Shown here piece by piece: positions 32,883-39,420 of a stretch of 64,000 bases of DNA. The translations under genes were made by a program, and so were the position numbers. The first letter of the stretch is position 1. Each line of letters starts with the position of its first letter. The DNA comes from Methanospirillum stamsii. Its GTDB lineage: Archaea > Halobacteriota > Methanomicrobia > Methanomicrobiales > Methanospirillaceae. Where the stretch lies: NCBI RefSeq assembly GCF_003173335.1, contig NZ_QGMZ01000015.1, forward strand, positions 49,562-113,561. The letters are read 5' to 3'. The notes beneath the pieces were generated by a model. That model searched no databases, was not told the DNA's origin, and saw only the letters and a program-made list of their open reading frames with translations.

Positions 32883-33325
32883 TCAGAATCCTCCTGTTCA
32901 TCATCCCCAGAGGGTTTCTGAACGATTATTTTATATCGCCATGACTCTGCTTCGAATTGTGCACGGGTTATTTTCCGCTTTATTTCATCGAGAGAGTCAT
33001 ACACAGACATGAGTTCATTCATCAGGTCTTGTTCTGAATGAACTTCTTCCAGGTGGTGAGAATATGAAACTACAATATCAGCAGCCTTAGAACTCAACCG
33101 CCTCTTTTCGAGATAATAAGTGATGTCCCCATCAAACAGGGATTGATATTTATGGATTAAATCTTCGGACAATTGCCCGCTTTCCATGAGTACTTGCCCT
33201 GTGATCTGTCCACCTATCCGGAGTACTGATCCGTATTCAAATCCTAACTCTTTAATAAATTCAAATAAATCTCCCTCCTCTCTAACAGAGTTAGTTTTAG
33301 GATTTTTGAACTTACGGAGAGACAT
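32879..33325 (-). CDS. 148-residue protein at the promoter-proximal end of an early sub-operon
   Basis: A Lys-rich start (MSLRKFKNPKTNSVREEGDL), central GSVLRIGGQITGQVL and C-terminal long helix (SVYDSLDEIKRKITRAQFEA) with an acidic tail. No family recognised. It is the first gene after the 200-base gap that holds the large palindrome, so it probably begins a separate transcript. Confidence 0.6.
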   Translation of the reverse strand: MSLRKFKNPKTNSVREEGDLFEFIKELGFEYGSVLRIGGQITGQVLMESGQLSEDLIHKYQSLFDGDITYYLEKRRLSSKAADIVVSYSHHLEEVHSEQDLMNELMSVYDSLDEIKRKITRAQFEAESWRYKIIVQKPSGDDEQEDSE

Positions 33326-33343
33326 TCAAAATCCCTCCTATAC

Positions 33344-33394
33344 CTACTACTACTACTACTACTATACGTACTGTACTAGCTAGTACAGTACGTA
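33344..33394. repeat. TAC-repeat tract and 30-bp perfect palindrome
   Basis: CTACTACTACTACTACTACTA-type repeats (33344-33363) lead into a perfect 30-bp palindrome at 33365-33394 (half-site TACGTACTGTACTAG). The surrounding 33326-33526 has no gene and is AT-rich. It lies 40 bases upstream of the 148-residue gene on the minus strand, suiting a regulator operator, transcription pause or replication origin. A related GTACTACAGT lies near 33510. Confidence 0.6.
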
Positions 33395-33526
33395 GAGTGT
33401 TCATGCCAGAGAGAGGTTTTTTTGAACTGTATATATAGTCCAATATACTATCTATGCAGTTTTGGTTTGTTTTTGATAAAGGAGAAATAATAATAGATAA
33501 CACTGTACTACAGTAATTAAAAGAGG

Positions 33527-34399
33527 TCATTGTTGACCTCCCTGATACTTGTATTTCTCCTCTATTTTCCTGTAAATCGTTTCAGATGAGACAATTGTTG
33601 TCTCAAGAATCCAGTCCCAGGACTTGCCTCGTTTCTCATCCGTTACATCGTTCGCAATACAAAACTCTGCGAATTTCTCCGCTTTGTCCAATACCGCTTC
33701 GTGAAGTATCGAGTAATTCCGGATGAGGTCAATGACCGGATCCTGTCGGTATCCTCCTCCACCTTTTCCCCCTTTGTTTCCTCCTCCACCCCATCCGGAC
33801 TTATCATACTCTCCATTCTCGTCGACGGGATTGATATCGTTGAAAGTTGTTGAGGTCTCAAATCTCAGTTTGACCAGTTGACCGTCTTTCAGGTTACTGA
33901 TTTTCTCAACGGCTTTTCCAGATACGGAGAACCATTCCTCTTTCCCATTGTTGGTCCGAATGAGAGCCTTATTTCCATCTCTCCGGATGAGTTGAATTTT
34001 ATATTTCCCATCATCCACCGGAGGTGCAGTGGGTTTCTGTTCGGCAGGTTTCTCCTCCTGCTTTGGTTTCTCTGCCGGAGGTTTTGCAGGTTGTTCAGCG
34101 GCTTTAGCCTGACTGACCGGGTTCTGAGTTGGTGCAGATGTGACAGGTTTCTGGTCCGGAGGAAACTGAAGACTGATAAGTCTCTCACCCTGCCGGACAC
34201 AATTCACCGGTGCATCGTTTGTCCTGATATCCGGGTCAACATCAGCGTTTTTGTAACTGTACTCTAAATTGTGGTCCTTGTCAAATCCTGTCAGGAATAT
34301 CAGCCGGACCATGCACCGGCCCCGGTCGAGGTATGCAATCTTTACCTGGTCCGTGACTCTTGGCCGTTCCTGCTGTGGGACTGCTGCAGCCTCGGTCAT
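33527..34399 (-). CDS. Modular early protein: two small beta domains, Pro/Lys linker, Gly-rich region, helical end
   Basis: A 290-residue protein. Residues about 17-80 (VKIAYLDRGRCMVRLIFLTG) and about 130-200 (YKIQLIRRDGNKALIRTNNG) are possibly related beta domains joined by a Pro/Ala/Glu/Lys linker (about 85-128). A GGGG/K-rich stretch (about 205-220) precedes a helical C-terminus. This layout resembles single-strand DNA-binding or annealing proteins, but no OB motif is certain. Its ATG overlaps the upstream stop (ATGA). Confidence 0.5.
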   Translation of the reverse strand: MTEAAAVPQQERPRVTDQVKIAYLDRGRCMVRLIFLTGFDKDHNLEYSYKNADVDPDIRTNDAPVNCVRQGERLISLQFPPDQKPVTSAPTQNPVSQAKAAEQPAKPPAEKPKQEEKPAEQKPTAPPVDDGKYKIQLIRRDGNKALIRTNNGKEEWFSVSGKAVEKISNLKDGQLVKLRFETSTTFNDINPVDENGEYDKSGWGGGGNKGGKGGGGYRQDPVIDLIRNYSILHEAVLDKAEKFAEFCIANDVTDEKRGKSWDWILETTIVSSETIYRKIEEKYKYQGGQQ

Positions 34400-34584
34400 C
34401 GGGCATCATCCCCCGGAATGAGCAGGCAAACACCCTTGATTTTCGTGACCGTGCAGTTATTCCCATCAGCATCACAACCGAATCTCTCTTCGTAGAGGTT
34501 CCGGTGAGCCCTGCACCGGTCGGCCAGGCATTCCATAGGGGTTCCGGACGCCAGGGAGAACGGACAGATCCTGTCATCGGTCAT
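34396..34584 (-). CDS. 62-residue Cys-rich zinc-binding protein
   Basis: Start at MTDDRICPFSLASG (ATG 34582-34584), which forms ATGA with the upstream gene; longer upstream frame is a Pro/Gly-rich shadow. Cysteines at C7, C19, C24, C37, C44 and C53 with H27 suggest a zinc cluster; the CADRCRAH spacing is typical of small phage zinc proteins. Confidence 0.55.
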   Translation of the reverse strand: MTDDRICPFSLASGTPMECLADRCRAHRNLYEERFGCDADGNNCTVTKIKGVCLLIPGDDAR

Positions 34585-34721
34585 GATGCATCCCTCCGGA
34601 ACAGACGAGACTGTTTTTTGTCCGGGTTCGCCCGGGACATCACCCGGTCGAGGTCGTCGGTTGGTACTTCTGCCTTTACCATCCGGTGCCGGAGGTTCAG
34701 GAGGTCCTCCTCGCGTCTCAT
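34581..34721 (-). CDS. 46-residue basic early protein
   Basis: ATG 34719-34721; MRREEDLLNLRHRMVKAEVP then DDLDRVMSRANPDKKQSRLF is highly charged and helical. ATGA overlaps at both ends support coding. Unknown function. Confidence 0.55.
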   Translation of the reverse strand: MRREEDLLNLRHRMVKAEVPTDDLDRVMSRANPDKKQSRLFRRDAS

Positions 34722-35008
34722 AGTAATGCCCCCTGCTTGTGGCGGTTTGCCACATCGAGACCGGTTTCGAATCCCGGACCTATCAGTTTCCTACTAATTT
34801 CAGCAAGGGCTTTCTCGACTGCAGTCTGGTTCCCGGCGATAGAGATGCACCCCTCTTCCAGGAGCCAGCCAGGTCCTCCTGGTGGCCGGACTGCCGGAAC
34901 TCCGATGAGGTTCAGGACATTAATCACTGACTGGATCTGTTCTCTCCTGAGTGGGATTTCAACCAGGTAGTGGTCCGGGTCCGACCGGAGCACCGTGTGC
35001 CTGATCAT
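34718..35008 (-). CDS. 96-residue early protein, unknown
   Basis: DHYLVEIPLRREQIQSVINV and LEEGCISIAGNQTAVEKALA give an alpha/beta domain. No recognised family. Coupled by ATGA on both sides. Confidence 0.6.
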   Translation of the reverse strand: MIRHTVLRSDPDHYLVEIPLRREQIQSVINVLNLIGVPAVRPPGGPGWLLEEGCISIAGNQTAVEKALAEISRKLIGPGFETGLDVANRHKQGALL

Positions 35009-35547
35009 AGTTCCACCTCTGCTGCTTTCTCCGGAGGCTGTGCAACCGGTTCGACATCGTAACCCGTGACAACTTCCTGTGCCGGAATCAGGAACGCTTC
35101 ATATTGTTTTCCGAAGACGGCTTTGAGTGCGGTCTGATTCGGTACATAGTTTTCTTTGACCTTCTTGACCTCGAGAGCAACCAGCATATTCCAGTCGTCC
35201 TCATGTCGCCGGATCTTGTCCATGTCCGGTTTCCGGTTCTGTTTTTGGATTATTGACTTTACCTTGTATCCGGCCTCTTCCAGGGTTCCGGCGTCTACAT
35301 GCTCCTGAATTATTCTATCTTTTGCATCGTTGAGTTGCTTTATCTCTTCGTAGAGTCCGGCGAGTTCAGCGTCTAGTGCCTGGTGTCGGTCTTTGATATC
35401 CTGCTCTATTTCACCGATTTTTATTTTCAGTCTGAACGCGTGCTGGAGGTCCTCATAAATTTCTATCGAGGGTTGTTTCATCGCCTTGTTTTCGGCGACT
35501 GCAGCCCGGCATTCTGCAAACAGTCCGGTTAATGCTGACTGGCTCAT
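35005..35547 (-). CDS. Coiled-coil early protein (Gam-like candidate)
   Basis: Start at MSQSALTGLFAE (ATG 35545-35547, ATGA with the upstream gene), 180 residues. A long coiled coil (about 45-100; IGEIEQDIKDRHQALDAELA) is followed by KVKSIIQKQNRKPDMDKIRR. Host-nuclease-inhibitor (Gam) and related recombination accessory proteins share this layout, so a DNA-end role is possible but unproven. Confidence 0.5.
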   Translation of the reverse strand: MSQSALTGLFAECRAAVAENKAMKQPSIEIYEDLQHAFRLKIKIGEIEQDIKDRHQALDAELAGLYEEIKQLNDAKDRIIQEHVDAGTLEEAGYKVKSIIQKQNRKPDMDKIRRHEDDWNMLVALEVKKVKENYVPNQTALKAVFGKQYEAFLIPAQEVVTGYDVEPVAQPPEKAAEVEL

Positions 35548-35858
35548 GCCATTGCCTCCCGGAGCTGGTGGCATTTCGTGATAAATTCCGTGTATGCTTC
35601 CTGTTCATGCTGGCTTTGTTCCTTGTTGCGTTGGAACAGCAGGAGCATTTTGTCCAGCATCTCTGATTTTTTCTCGGATTTTTCGATAATCTCCCAGGCT
35701 TCATGGAGGGCTGACCATTCCCCGAATAGCCGTCCACGCTCATAATCAGAGGCAATAACTGTGATGAGCCCCTCTTCCTCTGCTGCATCAACGATATGCT
35801 TCCCGAACCGGTGAGCAAGTTCATCCCTGGTGGCAACGGATATGACACGGTGCTCCAT
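35544..35858 (-). CDS. 104-residue helical early protein
   Basis: Begins MEHRVISVATRDELAHRFGK, then VIASDYERGRLFGEWSALHE and a C-terminal coiled coil. Its ATG follows the TAG of the 51-residue gene directly, with GGAGGGGG as ribosome site. Unknown function. Confidence 0.6.
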   Translation of the reverse strand: MEHRVISVATRDELAHRFGKHIVDAAEEEGLITVIASDYERGRLFGEWSALHEAWEIIEKSEKKSEMLDKMLLLFQRNKEQSQHEQEAYTEFITKCHQLREAMA

Positions 35859-36014
35859 CTATTCCCCCTCCTGCAGGCTCTTCCGGTACATCCGGAGGCA
35901 GTCACGGGTCTGTAAATAATCTTTTCCGGCAGATGCACACTTACCCTTCCGGCCAGCAAAGCAGAACGTGTGGCACATGACCTGCATGTCGTGATGGTCC
36001 TGGACGGTTAACAT
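35859..36014 (-). CDS. 51-residue Cys-containing early protein
   Basis: ATG 36012-36014 lies inside the upstream gene's end. CHTFCFAGRKGKCASAGKD and TRDCLRMYRKSLQEG place four Cys (14, 18, 26, 38) and several basic residues as in a small zinc finger. Ends in GGAGGGGGAATAG, which also provides the next ribosome site. Confidence 0.55.
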   Translation of the reverse strand: MLTVQDHHDMQVMCHTFCFAGRKGKCASAGKDYLQTRDCLRMYRKSLQEGE

Positions 36015-36247
36015 TCAGACATCACCACCCAGGTGCCGTCCGCGACACATTCGTCTGCAAGTGGCTTTCCTACGACTCTGGTGAGCCATTCGAGATCGTC
36101 AGGGTAAATTTGAACCCCGCGTATCCTGGCTTCATTCTCCGGAGAGTTTTTCAGGGTTCGGTCCAATACATTAGTACCAGTCTGACTGGTGTTTCCTGCC
36201 GTCTGGTTCGTGGTAGTTCCGGGGCAGGACTCGTTAATTTTTTTCAT
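36008..36247 (-). CDS. 79-residue early protein, unknown
   Basis: An N-terminal low-complexity Asn/Thr part (residues 6-30) is followed by IRGVQIYPDDLEWLTRVVGK, a helix-like domain. ATGA with the RHH gene upstream. No family recognised. Confidence 0.55.
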   Translation of the reverse strand: MKKINESCPGTTTNQTAGNTSQTGTNVLDRTLKNSPENEARIRGVQIYPDDLEWLTRVVGKPLADECVADGTWVVMSEC

Positions 36248-36405
36248 GCTGTTACACCCTTTTGGGATAACTCTAGGCCGATCTTTTCAATGCCCGCCCT
36301 TACGACATCACTCTTTGTGCTATACTCGCCGCTTTGTACGGCTGAATCTAAGATTGCTATGTGCCTCTTAGGTAATCGGAACTGTTCTTGTTTCATCCGT
36401 TCCAT
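36244..36405 (-). CDS. RHH regulator, first gene of the leftward early operon
   Basis: A 53-residue ribbon-helix-helix protein: strand QFRLPKRHIA, helices LDSAVQSGEYSTKSDVVRAG and IEKIGLEL, the ParD/CopG pattern. Start at ATG 36403-36405; a perfect ATTACATATGTAAT operator sits just upstream (36409-36422). As first gene of the ATGA-coupled operon it probably autoregulates the early transcript. Confidence 0.7.
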   Translation of the reverse strand: MERMKQEQFRLPKRHIAILDSAVQSGEYSTKSDVVRAGIEKIGLELSQKGVTA

Positions 36406-36408
36406 GTC

Positions 36409-36507
36409 ATTACATATGTAATTGTAATATATAAAATATGCGTCACATACGTAATTACATAAGTATTAAATACCTACATAAAGTTGAAACACAATTACTT
36501 TTGTAAT
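36409..36507. promoter_or_regulatory. Divergent control region with four ATTACATATGTAAT-like operators
   Basis: Sites: 36409-36422 (perfect palindrome ATTACATATGTAAT), 36442-36455 (11 of 14 matches), 36454-36467 (12 of 14) and 36494-36507 (ATTACTTTTGTAAT, 12 of 14). The two outer sites touch the starts of divergent RHH genes. Repressor binding would block initiation in both directions, an archaeal analogue of a lysogeny switch. Confidence 0.7.
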
Positions 36508-36771
36508 ATGGGGAAGACTCCAGCACCAAAAGGCGTAATTAAAGATACAATTCAAATTCGTTTGCCTGTTGAATCAATCGAGAAGATAGATTCCCTCATA
36601 AATGACGGGAAATATTCGTCGCGCTCTGATTTCATTAATCAGTTAGTGATTAAAGAATTATCAAATTCCAATGAATTATTATTAGAAAGGATGGATGACC
36701 CCGAAGTAAAAAAGAAGATTCAACAAATTTGTAAAGAGACCTTTGCACAGGTTTTTACTGATAAACATTAA
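36508..36771 (+). CDS. RHH regulator (CopG/ParD-like)
   Basis: An 87-residue protein from ATG 36508 (MGKTPAPKGVIKDTIQIRLP); the earlier in-frame TTG 36484 would translate the operator and is unlikely. The strand IQIRLPVESI and helices DSLINDGKYSSRSDFINQLV give the RHH fold; the rest is a charged helix. The operator at 36494-36507 directly abuts the start. Confidence 0.7.
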   Translation: MGKTPAPKGVIKDTIQIRLPVESIEKIDSLINDGKYSSRSDFINQLVIKELSNSNELLLERMDDPEVKKKIQQICKETFAQVFTDKH

Positions 36772-36832
36772 TTTTTCACTTTCGCCCTGCGCAAATCCCA
36801 TTCCTTATTTACCTTGAGAACATTCTTTTTTT

Positions 36833-36967
36833 ATGAGCGAGAATGACCCCACCATTACCGCTGAAAAATTGATTTCTTTTTTTGATTCTAAAGAAGGACG
36901 TCAATACATTTCCCAAAGAATTGGAGATTTATTTTATACAGAATTTTACCCTCAACCTTCAATCTGA
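36833..36967 (+). CDS. 44-residue small protein
   Basis: ATG 36833: MSENDPTITAEKLISFFDSK then EGRQYISQRIGDLFYTEFYP. Acidic/helical, protein-like; preceded by an AT-rich tract. Located between two RHH genes of the control region; may be a corepressor or small membrane-proximal peptide. Unknown family. Confidence 0.45.
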   Translation: MSENDPTITAEKLISFFDSKEGRQYISQRIGDLFYTEFYPQPSI

Positions 36968-36987
36968 TTATTTAGTTTCAATTTAAA

Positions 36988-37029
36988 ATTACTTATGTAA
37001 TGCTTTTATAACAGTATTACATATGTAAT
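36988..37029. promoter_or_regulatory. Two further ATTACATATGTAAT operators before the second rightward RHH gene
   Basis: 36988-37001 (ATTACTTATGTAAT, 13 of 14) and 37016-37029 (perfect ATTACATATGTAAT) lie 15 bases apart centre-to-edge and end 3 bases before GTG 37033. Same motif as in 36409-36507, so one repressor can control all three RHH genes. Confidence 0.7.
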
Positions 37030-37032
37030 ATT

Positions 37033-37218
37033 GTGAAGTCAAATCTTACTTTTTCTTTAGACCATGATCTGAAAACCAGGTTTATTGATCAATGTAAATT
37101 GGCTGACGAAAAGCAAAGCCATGTTTTGGAAAAATTAATAGAAAAACATCTTAAGAAGGAATCCCGGTCCAAGCCTGGAAGCGAAGGGACCGCCAATCAC
37201 GAAGTAGGTGATCAATAA
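37033..37218 (+). CDS. RHH-type regulator with GTG start
   Basis: A 61-residue protein: NLTFSLDHDLKTRFIDQCKL and SHVLEKLIEKHLKKESR match the RHH strand-helix-helix pattern; the tail is polar. GTG 37033 follows the operator by three bases. The stop is directly followed by the antirepressor ATG. Confidence 0.6.
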   Translation: MKSNLTFSLDHDLKTRFIDQCKLADEKQSHVLEKLIEKHLKKESRSKPGSEGTANHEVGDQ

Positions 37219-38148
37219 ATGTCAGATTCACAGATTCAAGTAATTAACGCACAGACCGAAGACAATTTAACTGGGCTAGTTATTGAGAGTAAGTCTTATC
37301 TTTATTGGCTCAGGGTTTACCAGGCTTTAGGACTTGAGCGCCACCATGCCCAAAAAGTCATATCACGACTAACAGAAGGTATTCATTTCAGGAAATTCTC
37401 TAAAGAGGATATAATCCAGTTATCTGAAACAGGTAACACCGTGTTACCAGTTGACCATCGGGCGAAATCGTTTGTGTTTTTAACTGCTGAAGGATTAAAC
37501 AGGGCGATAATTGAGATCCGGACCAATGAGATGGATGATAAATTCATCGCAGCGAAAATTGATGAGAAGAAAGATTTAATCGCTAACATCTATACTCGGT
37601 ATCAATCAGGTGAAACCCTCTCGAAAGCAACTGAACAACCGACTTTACCAGGAGATATTCTTGATGTTTATGCTCCGGTCGCTACGGTCCTAGAAGATCA
37701 AATGGCAATTGCTAACATTATGATAAAGGAAGGTGTTGAACCTGCTGTTGCAAAGTCTATGGCAATTTCTGTAACTGAGGAGATCACTCATTGTGGTAAT
37801 GCCCTCACTCCCTGGAGACCACTAATTGCTGCAGACCCTTTCTTATCTGAACCTGCTCTTTTAACACCGACAGATATCGGAAAGGACCTTGGAGGTATGT
37901 CAGCAAGAACTGTTAATCAGATCCTGGTAAAACTTGGATTTCAAAAGAAGATAGGATCTGAATGGGTGCCCTCGCAGATAGGTAAGATGTATGCCCGGTT
38001 TGTCCCTCAGGAGATCCAGCATAACAGGGGCATGCTCCGGCACATGCAACTGAAATGGATTCCGGCAGTTATTGAAAAAGTGCGGGAAAAAATGTTTTAT
38101 GAGCAGAAGGGACAAACCGGCCTGTTTATGGGAGAAGTGTCTGTATAA
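37219..38148 (+). CDS. Phage antirepressor (BRO-N/AntA-like N-terminus, KilA-C-like C-terminus)
   Basis: A 309-residue protein. N-terminal ~110 residues (YWLRVYQALGLERHHAQKVI, IHFRKFSKEDIIQLSETG, FVFLTAEGLNRAIIEI) are BRO/antirepressor-like. C-terminal residues about 220-290 give the KilA-C pattern (LTPTDIGKDLGGMSARTVNQ, ILVKLGFQKKIGSEWVPSQI). Such proteins bind DNA and lift repressor action. Placed after two RHH genes in the switch region, it fits induction control. Confidence 0.75.
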   Translation: MSDSQIQVINAQTEDNLTGLVIESKSYLYWLRVYQALGLERHHAQKVISRLTEGIHFRKFSKEDIIQLSETGNTVLPVDHRAKSFVFLTAEGLNRAIIEIRTNEMDDKFIAAKIDEKKDLIANIYTRYQSGETLSKATEQPTLPGDILDVYAPVATVLEDQMAIANIMIKEGVEPAVAKSMAISVTEEITHCGNALTPWRPLIAADPFLSEPALLTPTDIGKDLGGMSARTVNQILVKLGFQKKIGSEWVPSQIGKMYARFVPQEIQHNRGMLRHMQLKWIPAVIEKVREKMFYEQKGQTGLFMGEVSV

Positions 38149-38149
38149 T

Positions 38150-38347
38150 TTAATCCGATTTCTGATTTTCTTTTTCTTTCCTGATTTCTTCTCGGATAAC
38201 AGCCCGCATCCCGTCACGGTGTAAGAATTCAATTACTGCCTGATTTATTATGTCTGCTTTAGATTCATATTGGCCGGAATTAATTAATTCATCCATTTTA
38301 TCAAATATCGCCTGTGAAAAACGAACATTGATCTTTGGTTTTGACAT
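38150..38347 (-). CDS. RHH regulator (CopG-like), convergent to the antirepressor
   Basis: From ATG 38345-38347 (MSKPKINVRFSQAIFDKMDE) 65 residues; RHH strand KINVRFSQAI and helix NSGQYESKADIINQAVIEFL. The 16-residue upstream extension to 38395 is rejected because it crosses the palindrome. Stop is one base from the antirepressor stop. Confidence 0.65.
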   Translation of the reverse strand: MSKPKINVRFSQAIFDKMDELINSGQYESKADIINQAVIEFLHRDGMRAVIREEIRKEKENQKSD

Positions 38348-38393
38348 TCCGATTAAATCTAAGAGTTTGTTCTTTATCCTGCTGTGCCCCCCC

Positions 38394-38406
38394 ATAAGGG
38401 CCTTAT
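38394..38406. promoter_or_regulatory. Palindrome ATAAGGGCCTTAT upstream of an RHH gene
   Basis: Arms ATAAGG (38394-38399) and CCTTAT (38401-38406) around one G, flanked by C and G runs (CCC...AGGG). It lies about 50 bases upstream of ATG 38347 on the minus strand and just past the stop of the next RHH gene; likely an operator. Confidence 0.5.
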
Positions 38407-38422
38407 AGGGCTGCGCATATAA

Positions 38423-38695
38423 TTATACTTTTTTCAAGTCCCCCAATACTTCAAATATAATCTCCCTTAAGGTCGCCTTTTGTTTATCTGATATCTCATG
38501 GCTTTCGACCAGTGCAAATATCTTATTAACCGCTTCATCTACCGTATCTCTCCTTAATTCATCCTTGAATCTCTGATATTGTATTGCCTGTGAAATAACA
38601 TCCGACCGGGAAATTCCGTTTCCATTCGCGACCTGCTCATCTAAATATTTTATTAGTGCTTCGGCCAGGGTGATTTTGATCTGTTTCCCTGACAT
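38423..38695 (-). CDS. RHH-type regulator
   Basis: A 90-residue protein: QIKITLAEALIKYLDEQVAN and GISRSDVISQAIQYQRFK give the strand and two helices of a CopG-type domain; the remainder is a helical dimer or effector region. Upstream is the 260-base AT-rich region with GGGACA sites. Confidence 0.6.
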   Translation of the reverse strand: MSGKQIKITLAEALIKYLDEQVANGNGISRSDVISQAIQYQRFKDELRRDTVDEAVNKIFALVESHEISDKQKATLREIIFEVLGDLKKV

Positions 38696-38782
38696 TAGTA
38701 TTACTTTTTTTATTATCTGTATAAATGTCTGTTTTTTGAGTTATGTTCAAAAATTTAGGTTTAATTTTACATGGGTAAAATC

Positions 38783-38833
38783 TGTCCCATTCAAGGGACA
38801 CAATAGGGCCATATATGGGACATATGAGGGACA
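38783..38833. promoter_or_regulatory. GGGACA operator cluster
   Basis: TGTCCC (38783-38788) and GGGACA (38795-38800) form an inverted pair; two more GGGACA direct copies follow at 38817-38822 and 38828-38833. The stretch 38696-38960 has no gene, is AT-rich and separates divergent genes, so both promoters and a second repressor site set, or an origin, are expected here. Confidence 0.55.
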
Positions 38834-38960
38834 CTTAAAGACCAAATTAAGGTCTAATTTTACCCTAATTTTAAATTTTACCTAATATTTACTGATTAAT
38901 TTCGATGAGTTTATATTGTGGTGCACGTATTATTTATCATCCAATTTATGAAGGGGTCTG

Positions 38961-39170
38961 ATGAAATCGTTGGTAGTTTGTCTTGATATGGGGACGTTTG
39001 ATATCCCAATGTTTGAATCCACATTTGATATTGCATCACGGCAATATTACAAAAAATTGAGAAAATTAACTTCTCGTGCAAAGATTAAAGAAAAACGAAA
39101 GGTTAGAGAATTACGAGCAAATTTCAAAACAGAAGATTTTTTACTTGATTTGAGAGTTAAAAAAGTATAA
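38961..39170 (+). CDS. 69-residue basic protein
   Basis: MKSLVVCLDMGTFDIPMFES followed by a strongly basic helical part (LRKLTSRAKIKEKRKVRELR). Preceded by a TATA-like TTTATATT and TTTAT runs. Possibly nucleic-acid binding; no family recognised. Confidence 0.5.
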   Translation: MKSLVVCLDMGTFDIPMFESTFDIASRQYYKKLRKLTSRAKIKEKRKVRELRANFKTEDFLLDLRVKKV

Positions 39171-39176
39171 TTTTGA

Positions 39177-39419
39177 TTAAAAGAGGATCTTATGTTTCGG
39201 GTCCACTCCGGAAGGAGTGAATTTAATCCCTAGTTTTTCCAGCATTTCTTCTGCCGTGTAATTCGCATCACACATTTTCAGGTCACGGGCACATTTGGCT
39301 TTAATCCAGTCTATAGGGTCGTACAAATTGCAGTCTCCGGTGTCTATGTTGAGAAAAACGCATTCACCCCCGTCCCAGGAGCAGCCCCGTGTTTTCCGTG
39401 ATGGTTGGATGATGTTCAT
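39177..39419 (-). CDS. 80-residue Cys-rich protein
   Basis: Six cysteines (C13, C20, C30, C43, C49 and others) with CSWDGGECVFLNIDTGDC suggest a metal or disulfide-stabilised fold. It is followed 1 base upstream by the TPR protein on the same strand. Unknown family; convergent with the 69-residue gene. Confidence 0.55.
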   Translation of the reverse strand: MNIIQPSRKTRGCSWDGGECVFLNIDTGDCNLYDPIDWIKAKCARDLKMCDANYTAEEMLEKLGIKFTPSGVDPKHKILF

Positions 39420-39420
39420 A

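Noticed and set aside
33312..33530. 72-codon minus-strand frame over the palindrome
   Set aside because: Low-complexity Val/Ile run produced by the TAC repeats; no start context and no protein character.
34281..34577. 98-codon minus-strand frame
   Set aside because: Overlaps two better-supported genes in another frame; Gly/Pro/Ser/Arg-rich shadow.
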